Origin: Mesorhizobium sp. RMAD-H1
GTDB lineage: Bacteria > Pseudomonadota > Alphaproteobacteria > Rhizobiales > Rhizobiaceae
Assembly: GCF_014191375.1 (NCBI RefSeq)
Contig: NZ_JACHWN010000005.1
Coordinates: 248,001 to 312,000, forward strand
Direction of reading: 5' to 3'
Length of the DNA stretch: 64,000 bases
Part shown: piece by piece, positions 27,678-36,568 of the stretch
How the letters are laid out: each line of letters begins with the position of its first letter
How positions within the stretch are numbered: the stretch's first letter is position 1
Translations under genes and position numbers: made by a program
Notes under the pieces: model-generated
Told to the model about the DNA's origin: nothing
Seen by the model: the letters and a program-made list of their open reading frames with translations, nothing else
Databases searched by the model: none

Positions 27678-27764
27678 CGTTGCATTCTCTATCTCGATGC
27701 ATGTGACGGGTATATTTGGCGCAACCGCCTTGTGTCCAGACGGGAAGCGGTGCTGTGACGGGAT

Positions 27765-27795
27765 AAAAAAAAGACCGGCTGCGAGCCGGTCTTTT
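27765..27795 (-). terminator. Intrinsic terminator of aqpZ
   Basis: AAAAGACCGGCT (27769-27780), GCG loop, AGCCGGTCTTTT (27784-27795). Read on the minus strand the stem is followed by eight T residues (27765-27772 complement), so it ends aqpZ transcription; the T-rich opposite side makes it bidirectional. Confidence 0.88.
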
Positions 27796-27817
27796 GTTTC
27801 ATCTATCGGCGTCCGGT

Positions 27818-28504
27818 TCAATCCTTGCCGATCAGCGCCTTCCAGATGATGGCGCCGAGGGCCGCGCCGATCAGCGGCGCCACCCAGAACAGCCAGAGCT
27901 GGCTCAATGCCGCGGTTTCGGCGAAGAGAGCCGCGCCGGTGGAACGCGCCGGGTTGACCGAGGTGTTCGTTACCGGGATCGAAATGAGATGGATCAGCGT
28001 CAGGCAGAGGCCGATGGCGATCGGCGCGAAGCCCGCCGGAGCCGTCGAGGCGGTGGAGCCCAGGATGACGATGAGGAAGAAGGCGGTCAGGACGATCTCG
28101 GCAACGAGGGCCGCGGTCATGCTGTAGCCGCCGGGCGAAAGTTCGCCATAGCCGTTGGAGGCGAAGCCGCCCGGCGTATAGCCCGCCTTGCCGGAGGCGA
28201 TGAGGTAAAGCACGGCGGCGGCTGCGATAGCGCCGACGACCTGGGCGATCCAGTAGGGGATCAGATCCTTCCAGTCGAAGCGGCCGGCGACGGCGAGGCC
28301 GAGCGAGACGGCGGGATTGAAATGACCGCCGGAAATGCCACCGACGGCGAAGGCCATCGTCAGGACGGTCAGGCCGAAAGCGAGGGCGACACCCAGGAAG
28401 CCGATGCCGAGATCGGGAAATGCCGCGGCGAGGATGGCGCTTCCGCAACCGCCGAAGACCAGCCAGAAAGTGCCGAAAAACTCGGCCGACAGTTTATTCA
28501 ACAT
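27818..28504 (-). CDS. aqpZ: Aquaporin Z
   Basis: 228-residue MIP-family water channel with six TM helices and both NPA loops: [11 protein letters not shown] and [15 protein letters not shown]. The selectivity filter residues (F/H/R pattern of water-specific aquaporins) fit AqpZ. ATG 28504 has GGGGGAAA 5 bp upstream. The gene is alone and faces away from the lipoprotein gene across 282 bp of unusually AT-rich DNA. Confidence 0.95.
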   Translation of the reverse strand: MLNKLSAEFFGTFWLVFGGCGSAILAAAFPDLGIGFLGVALAFGLTVLTMAFAVGGISGGHFNPAVSLGLAVAGRFDWKDLIPYWIAQVVGAIAAAAVLYLIASGKAGYTPGGFASNGYGELSPGGYSMTAALVAEIVLTAFFLIVILGSTASTAPAGFAPIAIGLCLTLIHLISIPVTNTSVNPARSTGAALFAETAALSQLWLFWVAPLIGAALGAIIWKALIGKD

Positions 28505-28786
28505 GAGTTTCCCCCAGTAGAAAAAGTGTTCGGCTAAAAAGCGAATCAATGCTGTTAAAACATATTCCGGCTTCTTACTGCCGGCAATACTGAAAGATTG
28601 TCCGTAAAATTATCGAAAATCTGCGGCAAAAAGGTAAGCAAAGCTTAACTCGAAGGCCTTGCGATCCCAAACTTGCGAGGCTTCTCGCAGCCAGGCAATC
28701 GACGGGAAAACCGTCACCGTGTATGTATGGATCTCGTTTGAAACGCGATCGGGTTTCGCGGGGGCGCCTGAAACTCGGAGGACGAA
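28505..28786. other. AT-rich divergent region aqpZ / lipoprotein
   Basis: 282 bp without a gene, more AT-rich than its surroundings between about 28540 and 28700. It contains a one-mismatch CtrA-like site (GTAA-N7-TTAAC, 28634-28649) and presumably both promoters. Nothing else recognised. Confidence 0.4.
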
Positions 28787-29059
28787 ATGGCTGGAATGTC
28801 GGCAGGTCAAGGACAAATGTGCAAGTTCGTTGGTGTTTTATCCCTGCCTCTGTTGATCGGCCTGTCGGGCTGCACCGCCACGGCATGGTCGGAGAAATTT
28901 TCCGTCGAGACGGTGGAGTTGCCGAAGGAATGCGCTGGCTGGCAGAAAATCGACATCAAACAGCGCACCACACTGGAGCTGATGCGGCTCGATCCGCGCC
29001 TCCTGGTGGACATCGACGCGCACAATCTGCGGGGTCGAAACCTCGGCTGCTGGAAATGA
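28787..29059 (+). CDS. Small lipoprotein, phage-accessory-like
   Basis: 90-residue predicted lipoprotein with lipobox LSGC after a short hydrophobic stretch (GVLSLPLLIG). The C-terminal part (CAGWQKIDIKQRT...DAHNLRGRNLGCW) is arranged like small phage-type lipoproteins that end in a HN-x-G-x-x-x-GCW motif. GGAGG 6 bp upstream of ATG 28787 gives an excellent ribosome site; an in-frame ATG at 28817 (AAGGA upstream) would give a more canonical signal peptide. No other phage gene is nearby. Function not assigned. Confidence 0.65.
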   Translation: MAGMSAGQGQMCKFVGVLSLPLLIGLSGCTATAWSEKFSVETVELPKECAGWQKIDIKQRTTLELMRLDPRLLVDIDAHNLRGRNLGCWK

Positions 29060-29100
29060 TCCGGCGCCGGTGCGGGCGATCGTGATTTAGGGTGCGGTGC

Positions 29101-29862
29101 ATGCATCTCGACATCATTGAATTCCGGTCCTTCTATGCGTCGAGCCTCGGGCATCTGGCCGAGCGCTCGATCGTCATGGCGCTGTCGCCGCTATGGGCCA
29201 AGCTGCCGGAAGAGCGTCTGGTCGGCATCGGCTACACTTTGCCTTATCTCGACCGTTTCCGTGCCGATACGGAGCGCACCTTCGCCTTCATGCCGGCGGG
29301 ACAGGGGGCGATCAGCTGGCCATCCCTCGAGGCCTGCGCCACGGCGCTCGTCTTCGATGAGGAGTTGCCGCTGCCCGATTCCTCCGTCGACCGCATCCTG
29401 CTCGTCCATGCGCTGGAGCATGCGGAAAATCCGAGCGAGACGCTGAAGGAGATGTGGCGCGTGCTGGCGCCCAACGGCCGGCTGGTGATCGTCGTTCCCA
29501 ATCGCCGGGGCGTGTGGGCGCGGTTCGAGCACACGCCCTTCGGCAGCGGCCGGCCCTATAGCCGCGGCCAGCTCGTCCGGGTGCTGCGCGAGGCCAATTT
29601 CACCGCCGGAACGGTGGTGGAGGCGCTGCATTTCCCGCCCGCCACGCATCGTTGGATGCAGCGCCCCGCCGCGCTTGTGGAAAGGGTCGGGCGCCGGCTG
29701 TGGCCGATCTTCGGAGGCGTGCTGATCGTGGAGGCCACCAAACGGCTCTATCAGGGACTGCCGGTGGCGCAGCGCTCCTCGCGCCGTGTCTTCGTTCCCG
29801 TGCTGGCGCCGCAGGGATCGGCCATGCACCGGAAGAGGCCGGACCGGGAGTTCAGCGCCTGA
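29101..29862 (+). CDS. Class I SAM-dependent methyltransferase (Methyltransf_11-like)
   Basis: 253-residue protein. The central segment DSSVDRILLVHALEHAENPSETLKEMWRVLAPNGRLVIVVPNR (split here only in reading) is the motif IV-VI region of methyltransf_11 enzymes; motif I is degenerate. Start is ATG 29101; a GTG three codons earlier (29092) is also in frame. Rhizobial orthologues are of unknown substrate. It is convergent with metA, 37 bp away. Confidence 0.8.
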   Translation: MHLDIIEFRSFYASSLGHLAERSIVMALSPLWAKLPEERLVGIGYTLPYLDRFRADTERTFAFMPAGQGAISWPSLEACATALVFDEELPLPDSSVDRILLVHALEHAENPSETLKEMWRVLAPNGRLVIVVPNRRGVWARFEHTPFGSGRPYSRGQLVRVLREANFTAGTVVEALHFPPATHRWMQRPAALVERVGRRLWPIFGGVLIVEATKRLYQGLPVAQRSSRRVFVPVLAPQGSAMHRKRPDREFSA

Positions 29863-29899
29863 GCGGACACATGGCTTTCCTGCCGGACAATCCGGCCGT

Positions 29900-30838
29900 T
29901 TAAGGCATGGCGGGTTGCGGCGCCTCGCCGATATCCTCCAGCGCGTAGGGCGTGGTCTGGTAGACGCGGTTGATCCAGTTGCCGAAGAGCAGGTGGGCGT
30001 GCGAGCGCCAGCGGTTGAGCGGGCGGCGGGCGGGGTCGTCCTCCGGGTAATATTCGTGAGGCACCTCGATCGGCACGCCGGCGGCCACATCCCGGTCATA
30101 CTCCTCCTTGAGCGAGGTGGAGTCATATTCGATGTGGTTGAACATGTAGAGCCGGTTGCCGGTCGTCTCGGTGAGCAGGCAGGGACCGGTCGCCTCCGAT
30201 TCCATCAGCACTTCCAAACCCGAGCCGGAGGGAATGTCGGCGGAGCGGACCTCCGTCCAGCGTGAGACGGGAATGGCGAAATCATCCGAAAAGCCGGCCA
30301 GATAGGGCGAGGCTGGGGCATTGTTGCGATGCCGGAAGACGCCGAACGCCTTCTTCTCCAGCGTGTGCTTGGGGATGCGGTGGAAGTGCCAGGCCGCGGC
30401 CATCGCCCCCCAGCAGATGAAGAAGGAGGAATGGACGTTGGTGGTCGTCCAGTCGAAGATGCGGGAGAGTTCGTCCCAATAGGTGACGTTCTCGAAAGAC
30501 AAAAGCTCCACGGGCGCACCGGTGACGATGAAGCCGTCGAACTTTCGTGCCGCGATCTCCTCCCAGGTTTGGTAGAAGGCGATGAGGTGTTCTTCCGGCG
30601 TATTCTTGGCCCTGTGATTTCCGATGCGCACCAGCGTTAGCTCCACCTGGAGCGGCGAGGCGCCGATCAGGCGGGCGAACTGGGTCTCCGTGCGGATCTT
30701 GTTCGGCATGAGGTTGAGGAGCGCGATCTGCAACGGACGGATATCCTGGCGCAGTGCCGTCCGTTCGTCCATGACGGACACGCCCTCGCGCACGAGCACC
30801 TCGCGGGCGGGAAGCTGATCGGGGATCTTAATCGGCAT
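29900..30838 (-). CDS. metA: Homoserine O-acetyltransferase (MetA family)
   Basis: 312-residue homoserine transacylase, first committed step of methionine synthesis. Catalytic Cys142 is in [10 protein letters not shown], with the His/Glu pair in FNHIEYD. Residue 111, which sets the acyl donor in this family, is Glu ([11 protein letters not shown]), the acetyl-CoA type; succinyl-specific enzymes have Gly. So O-acetylhomoserine is predicted despite the name MetA. ATG 30838 has GGAG 9 bp upstream. Expression is controlled by a SAM-II aptamer and a leader terminator immediately upstream. Confidence 0.94.
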   Translation of the reverse strand: MPIKIPDQLPAREVLVREGVSVMDERTALRQDIRPLQIALLNLMPNKIRTETQFARLIGASPLQVELTLVRIGNHRAKNTPEEHLIAFYQTWEEIAARKFDGFIVTGAPVELLSFENVTYWDELSRIFDWTTTNVHSSFFICWGAMAAAWHFHRIPKHTLEKKAFGVFRHRNNAPASPYLAGFSDDFAIPVSRWTEVRSADIPSGSGLEVLMESEATGPCLLTETTGNRLYMFNHIEYDSTSLKEEYDRDVAAGVPIEVPHEYYPEDDPARRPLNRWRSHAHLLFGNWINRVYQTTPYALEDIGEAPQPAMP

Positions 30839-30850
30839 CGCACGAGCTCC

Positions 30851-30886
30851 AAACAAAAAAGACCGGCAGCGCAATCGCGGCCGGTC
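30851..30886 (-). terminator. Leader terminator between SAM-II aptamer and metA
   Basis: On the minus strand GACCGGC, an inner CGC/GCG pairing with a GATT loop, GCCGGTC, then TTTTTTGTTT. The stem is 30861-30886 and the T-tract 30851-30860. It ends 12 bp before the metA ATG, so it can only act as an attenuator of metA. Confidence 0.8.
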
Positions 30887-30908
30887 CCAACGGATTCCTG
30901 TATCCATC

Positions 30909-30966
30909 GGCCTTTTTAGCGAGTTGTTTTACGTGGCTGCAAGCCGGCCGGCCAAATCACCACAAC
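30909..30966 (-). promoter_or_regulatory. SAM-II riboswitch (metA leader)
   Basis: Read on the minus strand the region shows the conserved SAM-II core: P1 5' strand GTGGT, then GATTTGGCC, the invariant CTTGCAGCCAC (P1 3' strand CCAC), GTAAAACAA, and the 3' pseudoknot strand GCTAAAAAGGCC. The SAM-II class occurs mainly in alphaproteobacteria upstream of methionine genes and shuts them off when S-adenosylmethionine is abundant. A possible promoter lies just upstream on the same strand (TTGACG at 31003-30998). Confidence 0.9.
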
Positions 30967-31109
30967 TACGAGTGCTTTTAAGCCCCCCAACCCTTTGCGT
31001 CAATGGAGTTGATGGGATAAAGGAGGCGGCTCTGAATTTTGTTTCCACACAAGTCCGGATAGAAAACCGCCTGGCACTTTTCCTGGACTTGCTCTGTTAG
31101 GACCACCCG

Positions 31110-32207
31110 ATGATCTCGTCCGACCGCCCTGTGCCCAAACCCGGTGTCCTCGACATCGCAGCCTATGTGCCCGGCAAGGAAAGCGCACCGGGCGTGGCGA
31201 AGGTCTACAAGCTCTCCGCCAACGAGACGCCGCTCGGCCCGAGCCCGCATGCGGTCGAGGCCTATCAGGCGGCGGCGCAGCGGCTTTCGCTCTATCCCGA
31301 TGGCCATGCAAAGGCATTGAAGGAGGCGATTGCCGAGACGCAGGGGCTCAACCCGGCCAACATCATGTGCGGCAACGGATCGGACGAGCTGCTCGGCCTT
31401 CTGGCGCAGACCTATCTCGCGCCCGGCGACGAAGCCATCATCACCGAGCACGGCTTCCTGGTCTACAAGATCCAGACGCTTGCCGCGGGTGCTGTGCCCA
31501 TAACGGTCAAGGAGAAGGACGAGCGCGTCGATGTCGACGCCATTCTGGCGGCGGTCGGCCCTCGCACGAAAATCGTCTTCATCGCCAACCCGGCCAATCC
31601 GACCGGCACCTATCTGCCGTTCGAGGACGTGCGGCGGTTGCATGCCGGCCTGCCGAAGGACGTGTTGCTGGTGCTCGATGCCGCCTATGCGGAATATGTC
31701 CGCCGCAATGATTACGAAGCCGGGGTGGAACTGGTCTCGTCCAATCAGAATGCGGTGATGACCCGCACCTTCTCCAAGATTCATGGCCTTCCGGCCCTGC
31801 GCATCGGCTGGATGTACGCGCCGGCGCATGTGATCGACGCCGTCGACCGGGTGCGGGGGCCGTTCAATCTCAACAGCGCGGCGATCGCCGCGGGCGCCGC
31901 CGCGATCCGCGACCGGGCGCATGTCGAGATGTCGGTCGCCTTCAACGAGAAGTGGCTGCGCTGGCTCGATGGGGAGCTGACGGCGCTCGGCTTGAGGGTC
32001 ACGCCTTCCGTCACCAATTTCCTGCTCTTGCATTTCCCCGACAATCCCGAGAAATCGGCCGAAAAGGCGGACGCTTATCTGACTTCGAAGGGCTATATTC
32101 TGCGCCGCGTCGGGGCTTACGGGTTCCCCAACGCGCTGCGCCTCACCATCGGCCCGGAAGAAGCCAATCGCGGCGTCGTTGCCGCTCTCTCCGATTTTCT
32201 GAAGTAA
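31110..32207 (+). CDS. hisC: Histidinol-phosphate aminotransferase
   Basis: 365-residue fold-type I PLP enzyme. It converts imidazole-acetol phosphate to histidinol phosphate and in alphaproteobacteria also transaminates aromatic keto-acids. Motifs: [47 protein letters not shown] and the PLP Lys in [21 protein letters not shown] precedes ATG 31110. The tyrC start is 5 bp after its stop; the pairing suggests it serves tyrosine and phenylalanine synthesis too. Confidence 0.93.
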   Translation: MISSDRPVPKPGVLDIAAYVPGKESAPGVAKVYKLSANETPLGPSPHAVEAYQAAAQRLSLYPDGHAKALKEAIAETQGLNPANIMCGNGSDELLGLLAQTYLAPGDEAIITEHGFLVYKIQTLAAGAVPITVKEKDERVDVDAILAAVGPRTKIVFIANPANPTGTYLPFEDVRRLHAGLPKDVLLVLDAAYAEYVRRNDYEAGVELVSSNQNAVMTRTFSKIHGLPALRIGWMYAPAHVIDAVDRVRGPFNLNSAAIAAGAAAIRDRAHVEMSVAFNEKWLRWLDGELTALGLRVTPSVTNFLLLHFPDNPEKSAEKADAYLTSKGYILRRVGAYGFPNALRLTIGPEEANRGVVAALSDFLK

Positions 32208-32211
32208 CAAA

Positions 32212-33156
32212 ATGTCCGATATCCATTTCGAGAAAATAGCGCTGATCGGCATCGGTCTCATCGGCTCGTCGCTGGCGCGCGTCATCAGGCGTGAAGGGCT
32301 GGCGGGCAGCATCGCCATCGCCACGCGCAGCGCGGAAACGCTGAAACGAGCCGAGGAGCTGGGCTTGGGCGACAGCTATACGGCGGACAACCGGCAAGCG
32401 GTGCAGGATGCGGATCTCGTCATCGTCTCGGTGCCTGTCGGCTCTTCCGGCCTGGTGGCGGAGCAGATTGCCGATAATCTGAAGGAGGGCGCCATCGTCA
32501 CCGATGTCGGCTCCACCAAGGCCTCCGTCATCGCGCAGATGCAGCCGAAACTGCCGGACAGCGTGCATTTCATCCCCGGCCACCCGCTGGCGGGTACGGA
32601 ATATTCCGGCCCCGATGCCGGCTTCGCCGAGCTCTTCACCAACCGCTGGTGCATCCTGACGCCGCTGCCGGACACCGATGCGCAGGCGCTTGCGAAACTC
32701 ACGGCCTTCTGGGAGGCCTGCGGCTCGCGCGTCGACCGGATGGATCCGCAACATCACGATCTGGTGCTCGCCATCGTCTCGCACCTGCCGCACATCATCG
32801 CCTACAACATCGTAGGGACGGCGAGCGACCTGGAGCAGGTGACGAAATCGGAAGTGATCAAATATTCCGCTTCCGGCTTCCGCGACTTTACCCGGCTTGC
32901 CTCGTCCGATCCGACGATGTGGCGCGATGTCTGCCTGAACAACAGGGATGCCATCCTCGAGATGCTCGGCCGCTTTTCCGAGGATCTGGCCTCATTGCAG
33001 CGCTCCATCCGCTGGGGTGACGGCGATGCGCTGTTCGATCTCTTCACGCGCACACGGGCTGTCCGCCGGGGCATCATCGAGGCGGGGCAGGAAGTCGATG
33101 CCCCCGACTTCGGCCGCCAGGCCGCGGTGCGTTCAAAGGGTGGGCAGAGTTCCTAG
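32212..33156 (+). CDS. tyrC: Prephenate/arogenate dehydrogenase
   Basis: 314-residue TyrA-family enzyme oxidatively decarboxylating prephenate or arogenate to give tyrosine precursor. N-terminal Rossmann ALIGIGLIGSSLARVIRREG, then HFIPGHPLAGTEYSGPD, and the all-helical C-terminal dimerisation domain (HLPHIIAYNIV; SGFRDFTRLASSDPTMW). No ACT or chorismate-mutase domain. Cyclohexadienyl type is inferred from alphaproteobacterial relatives. Its last 24 bp overlap the DUF2125 gene on the other strand. Confidence 0.93.
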   Translation: MSDIHFEKIALIGIGLIGSSLARVIRREGLAGSIAIATRSAETLKRAEELGLGDSYTADNRQAVQDADLVIVSVPVGSSGLVAEQIADNLKEGAIVTDVGSTKASVIAQMQPKLPDSVHFIPGHPLAGTEYSGPDAGFAELFTNRWCILTPLPDTDAQALAKLTAFWEACGSRVDRMDPQHHDLVLAIVSHLPHIIAYNIVGTASDLEQVTKSEVIKYSASGFRDFTRLASSDPTMWRDVCLNNRDAILEMLGRFSEDLASLQRSIRWGDGDALFDLFTRTRAVRRGIIEAGQEVDAPDFGRQAAVRSKGGQSS

Positions 33157-34152
33157 CGGGATAAAGCCGGCGGTCGCCTTGCCACGCTTGACATTGACGG
33201 TAAGGGTCGGAGCGCCGTTCTCGTCCTTCGGCATGGCCGAGAGGGCGAAGAGCACGGTGGCGATGTTGCGCTCCTGATCGGGGAAGATGGTGCGTGCGGC
33301 CTCGGCAAGGGCCGAAGGGTTGGTGAGGCTCACGCGGAAAGAACCGTCAATTACACCCTCCTCATCGACGGAGAAGGGGCCGGAGAGCGTCAATGCTCCG
33401 CCCGAAGGCAGGGCGAGGGTCGCCTTCCTGATCTCGCCGGACTGGCCGCGCAGGCGCTCCTCGATGGCGCCCGGACGCGGCTGGTACAGGGCGGCCGCGT
33501 CGGAGAACTGCACATCCGCCGAGCCGGAAAGCGGCGGAACCGGCATATCGCCGACCGCCGCCTCGGAAAGCTTCAGTCCGCTAAAAGCAAGGACGGCTTG
33601 CATCGGGCCGCTGAAGCCATTTGCCTCGAACTGCAGATCGGCGATTTCGGCGAGCGGCGTCGCGCTGGTGGCCTGCGTGCGTACGCCAATACGCAAGCCC
33701 TTTGCGGTGGTGGAAATACGGGACGGTGCGGGGCGGATAAGCTGTGTGCTCGATGTCAGCTTGTCCCAGCGCAGCTCGAGCGGCAGCAGGCCGGGAATGC
33801 CGATGAAGGCGGGGCTGGTGATTTCATTCGTCAGGTTGCGCGGCGCATAGACCGGTGAACCGGAACTGATGCGCCCGGCAAGAAACGAGATCCCGGCGTT
33901 CGGCCGCTGCCAGGAAATGCTGTCGCAGACGATGTCGACGCGCAAGGGATAGCCCGAGACGTGCAGGTTTTCGCAATTGGCCGAGATGCCTTTGGCGCCA
34001 AGCCCGGCCAGATCGGTTCTCGCGCGGGCCTCCAGCTTGCCCGCCAGATAGAACCAGCCCGCCGTATAGGCGGCCGCTGCGGCAACGAGAATGCCGGCGG
34101 CCAGATAGAGCAAGCCCTTTCTGTTCCTTCTGGATGAGACGCTTGACGCCAT
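33133..34152 (-). CDS. DUF2125 family membrane-anchored periplasmic protein
   Basis: 339-residue protein with an N-terminal signal anchor (KGLLYLAAGILVAAAAAYTAGWFYLAGKL) and a beta-rich periplasmic domain assigned to DUF2125, widespread in alphaproteobacteria and of unknown role; the domain resembles AsmA-type beta repeats in pattern. ATG 34152 is the first start giving the anchor; the frame is open upstream to 34605 over the ChaC gene. It overlaps tyrC tail-to-tail by 24 bp. Confidence 0.82.
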   Translation of the reverse strand: MASSVSSRRNRKGLLYLAAGILVAAAAAYTAGWFYLAGKLEARARTDLAGLGAKGISANCENLHVSGYPLRVDIVCDSISWQRPNAGISFLAGRISSGSPVYAPRNLTNEITSPAFIGIPGLLPLELRWDKLTSSTQLIRPAPSRISTTAKGLRIGVRTQATSATPLAEIADLQFEANGFSGPMQAVLAFSGLKLSEAAVGDMPVPPLSGSADVQFSDAAALYQPRPGAIEERLRGQSGEIRKATLALPSGGALTLSGPFSVDEEGVIDGSFRVSLTNPSALAEAARTIFPDQERNIATVLFALSAMPKDENGAPTLTVNVKRGKATAGFIPLGTLPTL

Positions 34153-34245
34153 GGAGGAAGCCCCGTTATCGATCTTAAGTGCAATTCTCTGCAGTATTTG
34201 TCTTCCCGGCACCAAATTTCCATATGCCGGACACCAGTTACTGGA

Positions 34246-34788
34246 ATGGATATGGGCGATTTTTGGGTGTTTGGCTATGGTTCCCTGATGTGGAAGCCAG
34301 GTTTTGCCCATGTGGAAACGGCTCGCGCCCGGCTTTACGGCTACCGGAGGGCGCTCTGCATCCATTCCCATATTCATCGCGGCACGCCGGAGCATCCGGG
34401 CCTGGTGCTCGGGCTCGACCGGGGCGGCTCCTGCCTCGGCCTTGCCTTCCGCGTGCCGGGCGATCTCACGGATGAGGTGCTTGCCTATCTGCGTGCACGC
34501 GAGCTCGTCACCAAGGTCTATCTGGAAAGGCGCCTGCCCCTGCGCCTCGGCGACGGGCGCTTGGTCGAGGCGGTGGTCTATGTCGCCGATCGCCGGCACG
34601 AGCAATATGCCGGCGCCCTGCCGGCGGCGAAGGCGGCGGAAATCGTCGCGGGCGCCTCAGGCCAGTCGGGGCCCAATGTCGATTATGTCATCAGCACGGT
34701 CGACCATCTGCGCAAGATGGGCATCCGCGATCACTGGCTGGAGAGCGTGGCGGGAATGATCGACGGCAAGACGAAGGGCGGCGGCTGA
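34246..34788 (+). CDS. ChaC-like gamma-glutamylcyclotransferase
   Basis: 180-residue ChaC-family enzyme, which cleaves glutathione to 5-oxoproline and Cys-Gly. It shows the family nucleotide-fold start WVFGYGSLMWKPGF and a conserved Glu region (AYLRARELVTKVYLERRLPL). ATG 34246 (MDMGDFW) or 34252 (MGDFW) are both plausible; the frame is open to 34198. It is convergent with plsC, 6 bp away. Confidence 0.9.
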   Translation: MDMGDFWVFGYGSLMWKPGFAHVETARARLYGYRRALCIHSHIHRGTPEHPGLVLGLDRGGSCLGLAFRVPGDLTDEVLAYLRARELVTKVYLERRLPLRLGDGRLVEAVVYVADRRHEQYAGALPAAKAAEIVAGASGQSGPNVDYVISTVDHLRKMGIRDHWLESVAGMIDGKTKGGG

Positions 34789-34794
34789 TCCGCC

Positions 34795-35613
34795 CTATTG
34801 CGAGACACGCGGCGGCTCGACGCCCAGTTCCTTCAATCTCTGGATGGCCGTTGGCGGCATGGGCGGCGGATTTTCGTCTTTCGCGGCCGCGATCAGCAAT
34901 TCGTCGCAGGCGGCCTCCGTCACCTCGATCAGGCGCTTGAAAAACACCTCCTTGTCGAGGCCGGCCTCGATAGGGGGCAACACCCGGCAGCGTATCGTGC
35001 CGGGATAGCGGCGGAATTTGCGGCGCGGCCAGTAAAGGCCGGCATTGTGGGCGATGGGAACCACCGGCAGGCCGAGCTCGGCATAGATATGGGCGATGCC
35101 GTATTTATACTGCGGCGGCGCGCCGGGCGGGCGGCGGGTGCCTTCGGGATAGATCAGAATCTGGCGGCCTTCTTCGATAGCCTTCTGTGCACCGAGCGTG
35201 ATGGAGCGCAGCGCCTTGGCGCGTGTGCCGCGGTCGATCGGGATCATGCGCATCTTGGCGACATACCAGCCGAAGAGCGGGATCCACATCAATTCCCTCT
35301 TCAGGATCATCACGGGATCGTCAAGCCGCGGCAGGAAGGCGAACACGTCCCAGAAGGACTGGTGCTTCGGCGCGCAGATATAGGCGCCCTCGGGGATGTT
35401 CTCCAGCCCCTCGATGGTGTAGTCCGTCCCGGCGATCACCTTCTGCAGCCAGAGATTGGAGAGGGCCCAGTTCTTCGGCACCACCCATGCCTTCTTGCGC
35501 GGCATGAGAAAATAGACCGGCGTGAAGACGATCATCTGGACGATGATGCTGACATAGAATGCCGTGTTGAACAGCAGTGAACGGATGACGGTAATCAAGC
35601 GTGCGCGCCCCAA
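34795..35613 (-). CDS. plsC: 1-acyl-sn-glycerol-3-phosphate acyltransferase
   Basis: 272-residue inner-membrane acyltransferase making phosphatidic acid. N-terminal hydrophobic segment (NTAFYVSIIVQMIVFTPVYFL), catalytic HX4D in KHQSFWD, and acceptor-binding YPEGTRRPPGAPPQ. No ATG gives a full-length protein: the usable starts are TTG at 35613 or TTG at 35598, so a non-ATG start is likely, or the N-terminus is shorter. The C-terminal Pro-rich tail is normal for rhizobial members. Confidence 0.92.
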   Translation of the reverse strand: MGRARLITVIRSLLFNTAFYVSIIVQMIVFTPVYFLMPRKKAWVVPKNWALSNLWLQKVIAGTDYTIEGLENIPEGAYICAPKHQSFWDVFAFLPRLDDPVMILKRELMWIPLFGWYVAKMRMIPIDRGTRAKALRSITLGAQKAIEEGRQILIYPEGTRRPPGAPPQYKYGIAHIYAELGLPVVPIAHNAGLYWPRRKFRRYPGTIRCRVLPPIEAGLDKEVFFKRLIEVTEAACDELLIAAAKDENPPPMPPTAIQRLKELGVEPPRVSQ

Positions 35614-35692
35614 GGCCGATGCCGGAATGGCGACACCGATATAGCAGATCGCCTCATCTTTCCAGACGCAAAGCGGGCGCTTCTTCGAAGAT

Positions 35693-36451
35693 TCACTTGC
35701 CGAAGGAACCGGCGTTTTCCGCGGTTGACGACGGAAAGATCGCCGCCCGCGCCATGGACCTCAGATATTTGACATATTCGGTCATGAGCACGCGCAGCGC
35801 ATCGCCCTGCTTGATCCAGCTATCCTGGTTCAGATCGGTCCTGACCACGGGATAGGGGATGAATTCGACATCGGGCATGGCGCGCGAGAGTTCCGCCATG
35901 CTGCGCGGTATATGGTAGTTGTTGGTGACGACGATGACGCGGCGATAATCATGCGCCTTGATCCATTTGGCGCTTTCGGTGGCATTGCCGACGGTATCGA
36001 GCGCCGAACGGTCGATATCGATGCAGCAGTTGAACAGGGCGGCGTCGGCATGGGTGACGCGCTGCAGTGCCTGCCGCTTGGTCGAAGGATGCACACCGCT
36101 GATGAGCAGCCGCTTGCCGTGCTTCTCCTTGAGGAGGTTGATCGCCGTCTCGATGCGGGCCTGCCCGCCGGTCAGCACGATGATGCCGTCGGCGACCGGC
36201 ACGGTCGCGGGTTCCTGCATGTTGATCACCTTTTCGCAGAAGGCGAGAAACCCCACCGCGAAGCCGAGGACGAGCACGATCAGCAGTACGGTGACGGGCT
36301 GGAAGAATTTGCGCAGGCGGGCGAACAGGCGGGTCATGATATGGGTCAGCAGGCGACGGCGCTTGGCGGAAGGCTGCGGAACAGGAGCGCGGTCTTCCTC
36401 ATATTGGTCCGGAGGGCTTTCCTCCACTGCCGTGGCGAAATGCGTTTCCAT
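35693..36451 (-). CDS. YdcF/ElyC (DUF218) family membrane protein
   Basis: 252-residue protein: a basic N-terminal cytosolic part, one TM segment (about 45-72, FFQPVTVLLIVLVLGFAVGFLAF) and a DUF218 domain in the periplasm (DGIIVLTGGQARIETAI; LISGVHPSTKRQ; RVIVVTNNYHIPRSMAEL). ElyC, SanA and YdcF members influence envelope integrity; the enzymatic activity is not known. It is downstream of ftsX on the same strand, separated by 117 bp. Confidence 0.85.
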   Translation of the reverse strand: METHFATAVEESPPDQYEEDRAPVPQPSAKRRRLLTHIMTRLFARLRKFFQPVTVLLIVLVLGFAVGFLAFCEKVINMQEPATVPVADGIIVLTGGQARIETAINLLKEKHGKRLLISGVHPSTKRQALQRVTHADAALFNCCIDIDRSALDTVGNATESAKWIKAHDYRRVIVVTNNYHIPRSMAELSRAMPDVEFIPYPVVRTDLNQDSWIKQGDALRVLMTEYVKYLRSMARAAIFPSSTAENAGSFGK

Positions 36452-36568
36452 CGGCGTACCCTATTCAGAAGTTGAGGCATAGGGTAGCCGCGATTGCGAC
36501 GGGAGGACAGAATTTCGTCTTTCCACAGATCGAGGTAACCGGCTTTTCCACAATTGAAGGATGTTTCA

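Noticed and set aside
27678-28448. N-terminal extension of the MFS gene over aqpZ
   Set aside because: Arg/Pro-rich, antisense to aqpZ in part, and crosses a strong terminator; MFS homology starts near 27677.
28634-28649. CtrA-like site GTAA-N7-TTAAC between aqpZ and the lipoprotein
   Set aside because: One mismatch in a local AT-rich stretch; not convincing beside the two exact boxes.
31070-31092. TGGCAC before hisC as sigma-54 promoter
   Set aside because: The next TTGC is 16 bp beyond the GG doublet instead of 10, so spacing is wrong.
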